Shown: piece by piece, positions 12,414 through 23,547 of the stretch
Layout: the number at the start of each line of letters is the position of its first letter
Position numbering within the stretch: position 1 is the first letter of the stretch
Assembly: GCA_022315425.1 (NCBI GenBank)
Contig: JAIUPT010000030.1
Location: 744,001-808,000, forward strand
DNA: 64,000 nucleotides
Source of the DNA: Pseudevernia furfuracea
Taxonomy: Eukaryota > Ascomycota > Lecanoromycetes > Lecanorales > Parmeliaceae
Reading direction: 5' to 3'
Made by a program: the position numbers and the translations under genes
Notes under the pieces: model-generated
Databases searched by the model: none
Seen by the model: only the letters and a program-made list of their open reading frames with translations
What the model was told of the DNA's origin: nothing

Positions 12414-14400
12414 ATTATTCTCTCTTTTTAAAGACGAGCTTCTGTGAGATAGCAAGTCCGAAAAAAGAACAACAACATGTCGTATATCGATATCTTATTG
12501 CAGTCATATCACAATGCGTCAGCAAACATCAGACGAACGTCAAGTAATTGAAATTCATTCGATTCAGAGTTCGAGTCAATCAGTCGAATCGATATCGTTC
12601 GAACTTCTATTCTTTCGTCTCATATAATGTCTAAACTAGTCTCGTTAAAATTATAAAATCTTCTCGTTAGATAGAAAAATGAACAAAAGAGTACTATCGT
12701 TTATAACACTGTTACGAATGTTTAACGCTTTCTTCTATACTCTTACTCTTATTCTTCGACGCAGATCTCTTTAAAATACGTCGTTATAACTTTCTTTCGA
12801 TAATTACTAATTCGACTATAGACTTATTAGAGTGCTTCTTATGAAACTTATCTAACAACTTTCGTAGATAAGAGACTCTCTCGTAGAGTTCTTATATATT
12901 CTCTGAGTCAGAATATTCTTTTTAGTGAACTTGATAATATAGACCTTCTGTCTTGTTATTCTCGTCTAATTTAAAAACTACACTATTCACAACGTCAGCG
13001 ATCACGTAGTTATATATATCGTCTTCGTCGAATTTCATATTCTCTAGACTTTAACTTATCTCTCTCTATTTTAAAGAGTTCTTTTTCAGCAAGAACACAT
13101 AAAAGACGTTGTGAATTCGTTAGTCGCTCGATAACTCGAGTCGATAAAACTGTGAATCGATAACGTTCGTGATAAGAAATGAATCGAAGTTTTGAATTTT
13201 AGCTTTCTGTTCCGCTTGATCTTGAGATATTTGATATTTAATTATATCAAGTCATCTACTTTATAGTCTCGTGACTTGCGATATTTGTTCACGTACTCGA
13301 TCTGTAACTGCTGAGTAATTAAGATCGTATCTTTATAAACACTTATAAGTGTAAATAAATGCTTTACGTTATCAACTACAGTCTGCGAGCGAGATTTCGA
13401 ATTGATATTCTCGTTTTATAATATTCTGAGACTATAATCCAAGTTAGTCTCAAAAGACGATATGTTAGTAACTGAGTTCTTTGCGTTATTGTACGCAAAC
13501 TTCGCGATTAATAATCATGTCACTCAATCGTTCTGCTTTCAGCAGACGAAGGCCCGTAAGTATTGTTTCATGATACTATTTTGTCGCTTAGTCTAATCAT
13601 CGATCTGAGAATAAAATATAGTTGATAAGCGTCGCTTTATTTTCAGAAAATATGTCAGACTATGTTACGAGCGTACCCCGCGTCCCTGCATTCCTTTGAC
13701 ACACGCCTTTCTTTGACACTTCTCTTTTAGGCTTAGCGTGTCTTGGCAGGTTCACTCCGTCATACATATATGATCTCTCTCTCAGTACATAGTTGTTCTA
13801 CATCTAGTTGTCTCATTCTATACACCTACATGACTTGACTCTATACTAATCCTGACAGACTAGATCAAAACTAAGAGATAAATAGCGACTCACGATTCGT
13901 TACTATTGAGTCAGATAGTTCATAATATCTTATTAGATTCTCGATTAGCACTTGTGCGAACTGCTTCGCGTCGAGCGTCTTGTTCACTGTTATGTGACAT
14001 CTTCGTAAGACGATTCACAATTATTAGAATCGAATCGTAGATGTAATCACGTCAGTTCTTGAAAGACGGCAGTTTAGTGACGAAGTTCAATAAAATGTTC
14101 TTTCACTTATGAGTAGAAGCCGACAATAATGTCAACTTATCATACGACTTATGTCTAGACGACTTAGTTATAACGCACACAGAACACGATATAACGTGCT
14201 CGCTCACATCTCTTATAAGCTTCGATCAGAAGTACTTGCGTTGAATTAGTGTCTGAGTCTTTTTAGCACCGAAATGACCTGTTAGAGAAGCATCGTGATA
14301 TCGATCGAGAATTATATCTCGTAGCGTCGCAGAGATATAGATCTTCTCTTCATGATATAGTCGTTCATCAACATAACTGTAGAGTTAACCGCTTAGGCCG
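12414..14400 (-). pseudogene. Integrase and chromodomain region of B-gypsy
   Basis: Minus-strand translation of 14400-13858 gives the HHCC zinc region (RYHDASLTGHFGAKKTQ and CSVC) and the first core block read as LLNFVTKLP, where the catalytic D is now N. The frame resumes after the solo LTR (13663-13857). At about 13010-12840 it ends in a recognisable chromodomain, with FKLDENNKTEGLYYQVH followed by KEYSDSENI and ELYERVSYLRKLL. Many stops; not functional. Confidence 0.8.
13663..13857 (+). repeat. Solo LTR, short-element family 2, inserted in B-gypsy integrase
   Basis: 195 bp from TGTTACGAGC to CCTGACA, flanked by a perfect GACTA duplication (13658-13662 and 13858-13862). Same sequence, inverted, as the three LTRs of the tandem array at 19321-23547. 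No internal sequence remains, so it is the product of LTR-LTR recombination. Confidence 0.92.
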
Positions 14401-14405
14401 CTCAG

Positions 14406-14589
14406 TGTTACGAGCGTACCTCGCATCCTTGACACACCTGCCTTGACACTTCCCCTTTAGGCTTAGCGTGTCTTGACAGGTTTACTCCGCCATACATATA
14501 TGGCGTCCCTCCCAGTCCATAGTTGCTTCTTAGCTTGTTATCTTCGTTACATACTACACTACGGTTATTATCACAGTACGATCCTTACA
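14406..14589 (+). repeat. 5' LTR of copy C
   Basis: 184 bp TGTTACGAGC to GATCCTTACA, preceded by CTCAG. Confidence 0.92.
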
Positions 14590-14753
14590 CTATAACAAGC
14601 TCATTTCAAACCCTTATCGAGACGCATCTTCATATGTGTTTCAACCAGTAGTCATAGAAAGGCACATAAACTAAATCAACAGTCAACCAGGCCTTCAGCC
14701 GCGAAGAAACCTTCTTCAACCAAAGAATACCCCCCAGAACACCTACATTCTTC

Positions 14754-15248
14754 GTGGCAACTCAAGCGGACAAGAACTCAGCTTGCTACATTCTTTTTTT
14801 TCCTTCCCAACAAGTCTTCTCCGTCCGCAACTTCACCGCCAGAAGATTCAACACCTACGAAGCAGAGAGACACATACCCAACTCGCCCGTCACCTCCGTA
14901 CATCAGATCCTTACCCTTGCCTTGGTTAAGCACGCCAGGAGAAATAAAGTGCTACCCGAACACCGATATCCAGAATTTTCTCAACACAAAAATTTCTCAA
15001 CCACACATTCAACCCGAGTTCTGAACGTCTCATTTCAAGGACAAAACGTTCCAAAACACAGGGTTTTCACGGCGCCCAATTCGATCAACAGACGCCTTCA
15101 CAGGACCCTCCGCAAGAAAACCTTCTCTGGGCTGATACTCCTTCTCCTCCCGCAAATTCAGCCCTGCAACAAGAATTACCTCTCAACACCAAAACTTCAT
15201 ACCCCAATTTCTACGAAACTCCCTCCCTCTCACGAGTCGACCTCTTAA
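14754..15248 (+). other. Leader open frame upstream of the BIR ORF (coding status uncertain)
   Basis: A 164-codon frame opens at a GTG and ends with a TAA that lies only 18 bases before the ATG of the BIR protein, in the same frame. The stop is TAA in all three copies (C here, D at 54600-54602, A near 4142). The translation is basic and low in recognisable motifs. Because the frame has no ATG and is not open across copies A and D, I regard it as a leader rather than a gene. A stop-readthrough arrangement cannot be excluded. Confidence 0.3.
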
Positions 15249-15266
15249 TTGAGTAATCGATTAATC

Positions 15267-16619
15267 ATGAAGTCCTATCAAGATCGCCTCGACACATTTA
15301 CCTCTACGCCTTACCCCACTTCAACTTCATGGCCTCATAAATCACCACGACGCGAATATGTCGCTATGGCTGGATTCGAGTATATTGGGGATACATATTG
15401 GCCGGATCACGTCAAGTGTACCGCATGTGGTGCACAGCTTATGGATTGGGAGCCAAACGACAAACCCCTCGCCGAGCATATACGTGTCTCACCATCGTGT
15501 TCATTCATTAAAGGTATCCAAGAGAAGGAATCTCAAGAAGCTGCTGAGAAAGAAGCTCAAAAACCTACTCCCACACCACGAGACCTAGCCTTCTTTGATC
15601 CCTCCCTGCAATTCGACTTTCCGGAACTTCGCCTATACCATGACATTGACAAGTTCGCCGAGCACATTCTACAGTGTGCGAACCAGTATCGTCATGTCGA
15701 TATCATAGAGTTGCTTCCCAAATGTCTTCGTGGTCAGACATTTGCATGGAGTCAGAGCATTCAGCTGAAAGATGTAACCATCGCCAAATACATGGAGGTT
15801 TTGACAGCCAAATTCAGAAAACCTCCGGCGGCAGCTGCACAAGAAACTTCAAAACCAGCTCCGCAAATGCCTCAAGAATATCATAAATGCACTGTCTGCT
15901 CAGCTGCATTCTCCTTCATCAGCCGACTGTTAAGTCATAGTCAAATCACCTGCAACAAGGCCTCTTACAAGCACTGCGAGACAACCTTCGAGTCAAAGAA
16001 TAAGTTACATGAACACCTTCGGAACGAATATCAGCAATCATCCCCCACCAAGAGCATAGCGCCTCCCAAATCTAGTCTGTCAGCACTCGCCCCTACTGAG
16101 TGCGCTACTTCTTCACCTGAAATCTCTACACCTTGCTCGACAACACCTCCGCCGGAATATCGTTCTACAATCTCGTCTCCGATGTATCAGCCATCTGCAC
16201 CAACACCAAAAAATTACCTTATAGTGGCTGACCTCTACATGCGCTATGCACCTCTCAAATCAGCCAAATCCTCATGGGTTCGCCCAGTTACTCGTTCGAG
16301 GACCGTTCTTCCCACACTCACAGTCAAGGATTTGTATGAGAAGTTCCATGGACGCCAAATTGGCATGAGATCTCCAAGTCGCCAAATCGGGTCTAGCGCA
16401 GTCAAATCAGCATGCGATGCAAAGACCCCGGCAATCGCCTCAAATTTGGTTCCTCAGAAGGGCGCCAAGACTCCATTTTTTATCATGCCAAAAACCAGTG
16501 CTCAGCGACTGAGTTTTCAACAACAACGTCAAGTAACGCCTTTCTTCTTCACATCACCTCGAGCTATAGTCTATGACTATCGACGCCATCATAGCCGAAG
16601 GCCCGAAGCGTGTTGTTGA
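15267..16619 (+). CDS. BIR-domain, gag-like, zinc-finger protein of LTR element (450 aa, open)
   Basis: Start chosen at ATG 15267; the frame also runs 18 bases upstream from a TTG. Residues about 6-83 match the BIR (baculoviral IAP repeat) signature: AGFEY at 35-39 and C51-x2-C54-x6-W61-x3-D65-x5-H71-x6-C78, the zinc-binding spacing of the family. A Lys/Glu/Ala linker follows, then a gag-like segment (about 106-183; FAEHILQCANQY, LLPKCLRGQTFAW). Next come a C2HC-type finger (C208-x2-C211-x12-H224-x4-C229) and a second finger degenerate here (Tyr234 where copies A and D have Cys). The C-terminus is Pro/Ser-rich and basic. It is the only product of a pol-less LTR element, so it probably serves as a structural/nucleic-acid-binding protein mobilised by another element's pol. 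BIR assignment is firm on motif grounds; function is inference. Confidence 0.85.
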   Translation: MKSYQDRLDTFTSTPYPTSTSWPHKSPRREYVAMAGFEYIGDTYWPDHVKCTACGAQLMDWEPNDKPLAEHIRVSPSCSFIKGIQEKESQEAAEKEAQKPTPTPRDLAFFDPSLQFDFPELRLYHDIDKFAEHILQCANQYRHVDIIELLPKCLRGQTFAWSQSIQLKDVTIAKYMEVLTAKFRKPPAAAAQETSKPAPQMPQEYHKCTVCSAAFSFISRLLSHSQITCNKASYKHCETTFESKNKLHEHLRNEYQQSSPTKSIAPPKSSLSALAPTECATSSPEISTPCSTTPPPEYRSTISSPMYQPSAPTPKNYLIVADLYMRYAPLKSAKSSWVRPVTRSRTVLPTLTVKDLYEKFHGRQIGMRSPSRQIGSSAVKSACDAKTPAIASNLVPQKGAKTPFFIMPKTSAQRLSFQQQRQVTPFFFTSPRAIVYDYRRHHSRRPEACC

Positions 16620-17090
16620 TAACGTCGTCGCCCTCGGTGGATTTGACCTCATGAAGAAGACTGCGCCAAAACCATTTGATATTGGATTAAGGTTTAAGGT
16701 TCGGGCGGTTCGGAAGGCCTCAGCCAATCACAGGCCTTCATTTCTGGATTTCTTCTCCGGCCGCAAATCCAATATCAGCTGCCCACCCTACACCGAAAAC
16801 CATTCTTGGCCACCATTTCTTCAATTCTTCACCAATGGAGGCCATTGCAGGACCCCTGTGACCGCGTGACGTCATGCTAGCGACATGACATCGCCAGGAC
16901 GTCACCGGATTGGGATCAACATCACCGCCGCAAGGAGAAAGCGAGCGCTAGGGCCAAAAATTCTTTGATTTTTATGATTTTTCAGCGACCAAGCATGCAT
17001 GGCGTTTGTTTTTTCTTCTTCTTCTTTTCTTTCGGGGGCACACACCTGTCTATCGCACTGGGGACCAGCGCTTCTTCGGGGGGGGGGTAG

Positions 17091-17274
17091 TGTTACGAGC
17101 GTACCTCGCATCCTTGACACACCTGCCTTGACACTTCCCCTTTAGACTTAGCGTGTCTTGGCAGGTTCACTCCGCCATACATATATGACGTCCCTCCCAG
17201 TCCATAGTTGCTCCTTAGCTTGTTATCTTCGTTACATACTACACTACGGTTATCACCACAGTACGATCCTTACA
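17091..17274 (+). repeat. 3' LTR of copy C
   Basis: 184 bp, preceded by a nine-or-more G run plus TAG, followed by the CTCAG duplication. Confidence 0.92.
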
Positions 17275-17279
17275 CTCAG

Positions 17280-19320
17280 AGAGTTAACAACAGACTACTT
17301 CAGCTGTTTTAATATCTTCTTTATATGATCATCTTCACGAGTTAGCTTCACGAGCATATCGTCGAACGACTAATCGTTTATAATATTCCTTGCGAGATCT
17401 TCTGTTATAACAGTAACACGAATATATACTCACTACTTACATATATTAGACATCTTATGAGTCTCAGTGATAAGCATTTGAAAGCAATTAGTTATGAAGG
17501 TCGATCTTCTCACAGCACGAAAATCACGTAACGTCTGCTTTAGCTCGCTCAGCAATTAATAATTCTCGCGTTTCGTAGTATCATTATCTTGCTCGTAGTT
17601 AGGAATTCGACTGAGTGAATTCGCGAGATTATGTTTTCTCTAACGATATTCGATAACAAAATCGTAGCGACTCAGCTTCTGCGCTCAACGAATCTAACGA
17701 CTATTTAATCGCGTAATGCTCATAAATCTCTTAAGATTATGATGATCTATTAAGATCTTGATCTTGTGTCTACTACTCTCGCAGTAGTGACGTTAGTATT
17801 TAAACGACTTTATAATAGCTAACAGCTCTTTGTCATGAACGTTATATCGCGTCTTCGCCGATATTTGTTTACGTGAATAATAGATTACTAAGTGTTACAA
17901 TTTATCGTGTAACTGACTTAGAATATTATTAATAATATAACTCGACGTATCAGTCTCAATTCTTATTGATAGCTTAAAATTAAAATATCGTAAAATCGAT
18001 ACGATTATAAAGATTATTTTTAACTTTTCGAAAGCTTTCTTTGTCTTAGATATAAGCATAAATGAACTCTGCGAGTTTTTTTTATTTGACTTCGTACGCT
18101 CGAATACGATTCGCGTATTCTATTAAGCGTTAGAGACTACTCTATTAGAGCTCGATCTCTCTTAAACGTTGATCTTAATCAACTTCGTAAGTGAAGCAGC
18201 GATCTTACTAAACTCACGTATAAATCTACGATAAAAATTCGCAAAGCTCACGAATATCTGAATGTCTCGTACAGACTTCAGCTTCGATTAGTCTTTAACT
18301 AACTGTATTCGATCTTTCTTTATACTAACTCTCGACGAAGCGATAACATATCTCAGAAAGTGTATCTTATCTATGCTGAAACGACATTTCTGAAGATTAA
18401 CGAATAGTTCGTGTTACTTCAATTTGTTTAGAACTTACTTTATAGTCTCGACGTGCTTCGTATCTATATCTTACGTGTAAATAAAAATATTATCAAGATA
18501 AACAATGTAAAAGATATCTAGCTTCTCAGTTAATGCTTGATTAATATACGCTTAAAAAGTTATAGAGACATTTGTTAGCTCAAACGACAAGACTTGATAC
18601 TCAAAGTGATTATAACGTGTTCTAAACGCAGTCTTTTATTTATTACTCTTTTTAATACGAAGACGATAATATATAACGATAAGATTCAACTGTGTGTATC
18701 TTTTGATTATAGTTAGACGATTAATCGACTCGTCAATAAGAGAAAGAGAATAACAATTCTTTATCGTAATCATATTTAGTTCTCGATAGTTTACATATAG
18801 ACGCAAATCTTCGTTAGACTTTTTTATAAAAAGAATAAGAGATTTCGTCGAGAACGTACTTGATCGTATAAAATCGTTCGTCAGATTGATCTCGATATAA
18901 TTTCTTAAGATGTTTAACTCTACTTTATTCAGACTGTAAATAGCATCGTACGACGATTGTTTCTTATCTATAAGATCGATGACATGATTCGTAGATTCGT
19001 GACTCGGCAACTCTACAGTATTACTGTCAGAAAAGATATCGAAGTACTTAATATACTCAGAAGATAGATTTACAGTTTTAATAACGTTTACTCGAGCAAT
19101 GTGATCTTGACGATCTTAATGTATCGAAGATTCGTTTACGCTTATCACTTGACTTACGTGTATAGCGAAATAGTCTACGTTCTTATTAATAGCAAGCTTA
19201 ACAAAATTCTCTAACTTAATAATGTTCACTCGACACGTAGTCATTAGAGCTACTGTCGCAGTGTAAGTTCTTCACTAAAAAGATCTCTTGACTCAATCAA
19301 TATTAAGATTCGTCATGATC
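17280..19320 (-). pseudogene. Reverse transcriptase / RNase H region of B-gypsy
   Basis: The open stretch 19010-18636 contains the RT fingers/palm sequence ILFIKKSNEDLRLYVNYREL followed by NCYSLSLIDESINRL. Lower down, minus-strand reading gives YLDNIFIYT (normally YxDD, second D now N) near 18500, and an RNase H segment (RIETDTSSYIINNILSQ) near 17960. Several frames are broken by transition-type stops. Confidence 0.85.
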
Positions 19321-19515
19321 TGTTAGAATTAGTACAGAGTTAAGTCATGTAGATGTATTGAATAAGATAACTAGATGCAGAACAACTATGTACTGGGAGG
19401 GAGGCCATATATGTATGACGGAGTGAATCTATCAAGACACGCTAAGCCTAAAAGAGAAGTGTCAAAGGAAGACGTATGTCAAAGGAATGCAGGGACGCGG
19501 GATACGCTCGTAACA
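19321..19515 (-). repeat. LTR 1 of tandem array
   Basis: 195 bp; on plus strand TGTTAGAATT to CTCGTAACA, followed by CTACCC plus C-rich tract (the polypurine tract seen from the other strand). Confidence 0.9.
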
Positions 19516-20276
19516 CTACCCTCCCCCTTCGAAAAGACATGTTCTCATGACTGTACTAGAGTCGTTCGCTATGTATGCAAGTGTAAGAAAGACAAAAAGC
19601 AGAAAACATGGTGCATGGGAACCTGATGGTGTAATTCTTTCCGGTCACAGTGCTGATCCCAAGTCGACTCGGTGACGTCTTGGCGATGTCATGTCGCTAG
19701 CATGACGTTATGCGGTCGTAGAGATTCTAAAATAGTCTTCATTAATGAAGAATTGAAGAAATGATGATCAAGAGAGTGTTTTTGCCAGGCAGCAGTCATT
19801 TGATATTCGAATTTCGGGCAGAGAAGAAATTCAGAAATGAAGATCTGTGATTGGCTGAGGCCTTTCGAACCGCCCGAATCTTAAACTCTAAATCAATACC
19901 ATGGCGCTGACGCAGTCTTCTTCTTGAGATCAAATTCATCGAGGGCGACGACGTTATTAATAACACGCTTCGGGTCTTCGACTATGACGTCGTCGATAGT
20001 TATAGACTATAGCTCGAAGGGAGGCGAAGAAGGTAATTGTCATATGGCGTTGTTGTTGAATGTCAAGTCGCTGAGCATACGTTTTTTGCCATGGTGAAAA
20101 ATGAAGTCTTAGCGCTTTTCTGAAATGATCTGAAATCGCTCAAAGATATCATGTTCGAGGTTTGATCGAATCGCATGCTGATTTGACTGCGCTAGACCCA
20201 ATGCAGCCTAGGGTCAGTGATTTCGTAAATGTCTATGTTGTTTATGCTTGTTTATGCATGCAGCGATCTGTCCGTT

Positions 20277-20385
20277 GTTCATGTTGTTCATGTTATTCAT
20301 GTTGTTCATGTTATTCATGTCTGCAGCAGTCACATTGTCTTGTTCTTATGTTGCTCATATTGTTCATGTAGAATCGAAAAAATCC
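20277..20385 (-). repeat. 9-bp minisatellite in interior 1
   Basis: Plus strand shows repeated TGTTCATGT / TATTCATGT units, about five in direct succession, then the spacer with CTGCAGCAG and more units. The matching array in interior 2 (22280-22405) has a different arrangement and copy number. Long open frames here (Val-His repeats) are artefacts of the repeat. Confidence 0.8.
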
Positions 20386-21362
20386 ATCGTATGCATTCAC
20401 ATCAACTCTCGCTGGCAGCCTATCCTGGAAGTATCATTGTTCTGTGCCTTTCAAGCTCTTGTCATCAAATATTCACCTTCTATTCATTTTCTGATCATAG
20501 TCTCTTGCTATTCGACGCTCGTCGCTGTGTTGTCCTAGTGTTATTCATTATATTCATCCGCTTCGTAAGTCTATCGCTTCGACTGTCGATGTCTTATCAA
20601 TACTAAGTTCTTGACACCCGTTCTAAGACCGATAACGAGTACTTCGCTGTCAATGATCTATCTGACATAGAGCTTTCGTAACTCAAGCGCCTGATTCGTA
20701 AAATTTGTGTTATAATTCGTCATATCGTGAAAATAATAGAAAGAGAAAAGAAAGAATCGAATATGTTATGTTATTGTAGTAGACTCATTTATCGATCGTT
20801 TTCTTTGTTCTTATTTGATTTCTTTGCTTGCTCGTTTGACACCTCGCAAAGAATATAAGTGCTCTGAAGAATATTATTTACGATGATGTGTTGAGAAATT
20901 CAGATGTGAAGCTCTGACGGGGTTAGAATGCGGCTTCTTTTTCGTGTTATGTGATCGATATGCTTAATAAAGAGATCGTTCGTTTGCTATTTTCGATGTT
21001 TCGAATCTGATCTCGTTATCTTGTAACAGGCTCGCTGTGAGAAGGTGTGTGTTTTGACGATTTCTTTCTGATTCGCTAAGTCGTACGAATAATTCAGTAA
21101 CTTCTTTATCTCTTGCTCACTGTACATAAGACGATTCCGTCATAATTTCTTTTGTCGTCTGATGATCAGACTCAGAGATACCCTCTGCTCGTATAATGAG
21201 TAGACTCAGGGATACGATGTCTTAATTGTCGATATTGACCTCAATCGGTGTTAATAATGTCTTGATCTCACTTAGTCTTCTTGACAAAGCTTCTATTAGT
21301 ATACTTATTTGAATTCGCTTGCTATCAAAAAAACGAATAAAGTGAGAGTGATCTAGTTATAG

Positions 21363-21557
21363 TGTCAAAACTAGTATAGAGTCAAGTCATGTAGATGTAT
21401 TAAATAAGATAACTAGATACAGAACAACTATGTACTGAAAGAGAGATTATATATATATGGCGAAGTGAATCTATCAAGACACGCTAAGTCTAAAAGGGAA
21501 GTGTCAAAGAAAGGCGTGTGTCAAAGGAATACAGAGACGCGAGGTACGCTCGTAACA
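21363..21557 (-). repeat. LTR 2 (shared middle LTR) of tandem array
   Basis: 195 bp; no target duplication at its edges, so it is shared by the two interiors. Confidence 0.9.
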
Positions 21558-22279
21558 CTACCCTCTCTCTTCGAAAAGACATGTTCTTATGACTGTACTA
21601 GAGTCGTTCGCTATGCATACAAGTATAAGAAAGACAAAAAGCAGAAAATATAATGCATGAGAATCTGATAGTGTAATCCTTTCCGACCACAGTGCTGATC
21701 TCAAGTCGACTCGATGACGTCTTGACGATGTCATGTCGCTAGCATGACGTCATGCGATCGCAGGGGTTCTGAAATAGTCTTCATTAATGAAGAATTAAAG
21801 AAATGGTGGTCAAGAGGGTGTTTTTGTCAGGCAGCAGTCATTTGATATTCGAATTTCGGGTAGAGAAGAAATTCAGAAATGAAGGCCTGTGATTGGCTGA
21901 GGCCTTTCGAATCGCCCGAATTTTAAACTCTAAATTAATATCATAGCGCTGACGCAGTCTTCTTCTTAGGATCAAATTCATCGAGGGCGACGACGTTATC
22001 AATAACACGCTTCGGGCCTTCGGCTATAACGTCGTCGACAGTCATAGACTATAGCTCGAAGGGAGGCGAAGAAGGTAATTGTCATATGACGTTGTTGTTG
22101 AATATCAAGTCGCTGAGCACACGTTTTTTGCCATGGTGAAAAATGAAGTCTTAACGCTTTTCTGAAATGGCCTGAAATCGCTCAAAGACACCATATCCGA
22201 GGTTTGACCGAATCGCATGCTGATTTGACTGCGCTAGACTCAATGCAGTCTAGGGTCAGTGATTCCGTAAATGCCTATG

Positions 22280-22405
22280 TTGTTCATGCTTGTCCATGCC
22301 TGCAGCGGCCTATTCGTTGTCCATATTGTTCATGTTGTCCATGTTATCCATGCCTGCAGCAGTCACATTGCCTTGTCCCCATGTTGTTCATGTTGTTCAT
22401 GTAGA
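22280..22405 (-). repeat. 9-bp minisatellite in interior 2
   Basis: Units such as TTGTTCATG and TTGTCCATG interrupted by a CTGCAGC-containing spacer; homologous to 20277-20385 but rearranged. Confidence 0.75.
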
Positions 22406-23352
22406 ATCGAAAAAATCCATCGCATGCATCCACATCAACTCCCGCTGACAGTCTGTCCTGAAAGTATCATTGTTCTGTGCCTCTCAAGCTCTTGTCATCA
22501 AATATTCATCTCCTATTCATTTCCTGATCATAGCCTCTTGCCATTCGACGCCCGTCGCTGTGTTGTCCTAGTGCTATCCATTGCATCCATTCGCTTCGTA
22601 AGCCTATCGCTTCGACTGTCGATGTCTCATCAATACTAAGTTCTTGACACCCGTTCTAAGATCGATAGCGAGTACTTCGCTGTCAATGACCTATCTAATA
22701 TAGAGCTCTCGTAACTCAAGCGCCTGATTTGTAAAATTTGTGTTGTAATTCGTCATGTCGTGAAAATGATAGAAAGAAGAAAGAAAGAATCGAATATATT
22801 ATGTCATTGTAGTAGGCTCACTTATCGACCGTTTTCTTTGTTCTCACTTGATTTCTTTGCTTACACGTTTGACATCTCGCAAAGAATATAAGTGCTCTGA
22901 AGAATATTGTTTGCGATGATGTGTTGAGAAATTCAGGTGTGAAGCCCTGACGGGGTTAGAATACGACTTCTTTTTCGTGTTATGTGGTCGATATGCTCAA
23001 TGAAGAGATCGTTCGTTTGCTGTTTTCGATGTTTCGAGTCTGATCTCGTTGCCTTGTAGCAGGCTCGTTGTGAGGAGATTGTGTAACGATTTCTTTGCGA
23101 TTCGCTAAGTCGTATAAATGATTTAGTAACTTCTTTATCCCTTGCTCACTGTACACAAGGCGATTTCGTTATGATTTCTTTTGTCGTATAATGGTTAGAC
23201 TCAGAAATACGATATCTTAATTGTCGATATTGATCTCAATTCGAAGATGTCTTGATCTCACTTAGTCTTCTTGACAAAGCTTCTGTTAGTATACTTATTT
23301 GAATTCGCTTACTGTCAAAAAAACGAATGAAGTGAGGGTGATCTAGTTGTAG

Positions 23353-23547
23353 TGTCAGGATTAGTATAGAGTCAAGTCATGTAGATGTATTGAATAAGAC
23401 AACTAGATATAGGATAACTATGTACTGGGAGGGAGACCATATATGTATGGCGGAGTGAACCTGCCAAGACACGCTAAGTCTAAAAGGAAAGTGTCAAAGG
23501 AAGACGTGTGTCAAAGGAATGCAGGGACGCGAGGTACGCTCGTAACA
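23353..23547 (-). repeat. LTR 3 of tandem array
   Basis: 195 bp; plus strand TGTCAGGATT to CTCGTAACA, followed by TGGTC duplication. Confidence 0.9.

Larger units (their letters stand above)
14406..17274 (+). mobile_element. Short LTR retroelement with open BIR/zinc-finger ORF, copy C
   Basis: 2869 bp, 184-bp LTRs (14406-14589, 17091-17274), perfect CTCAG duplication at 14401-14405 and 17275-17279, and a G-run plus TAG just before the 3' LTR. No pol domains. The interior carries a 450-codon open frame (15267-16619). Base composition is much closer to the genic island than to its RIP-damaged host gypsy, which marks it as the youngest or least mutated copy here. Confidence 0.93.
19321..23547 (-). 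mobile_element. Tandem short LTR element, family 2: LTR-int-LTR-int-LTR
   Basis: Three 195-bp LTRs (19321-19515, 21363-21557, 23353-23547) alternate with two interiors (19516-21362 and 21558-23352), all in minus orientation. Only the outer edges have a target duplication (TGATC 19316-19320, TGGTC 23548-23552; one G/A transition), so the whole array arose from one insertion. The interiors are homologous to each other and, near their 3' part, to copies A/C/D (shared GCTAGCGACATGACATCG and TTCGGGCGGTTCG-like blocks), but no BIR ORF is present. It sits in the protease/RT junction of B-gypsy. Confidence 0.9.

Noticed and set aside
20229..20606. Long plus-strand frames with Val-His or Phe-Met-Leu repeats
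   Set aside because: Several overlapping frames are open at once because of the 9-bp repeat; they are antisense to the element and not gene-like.
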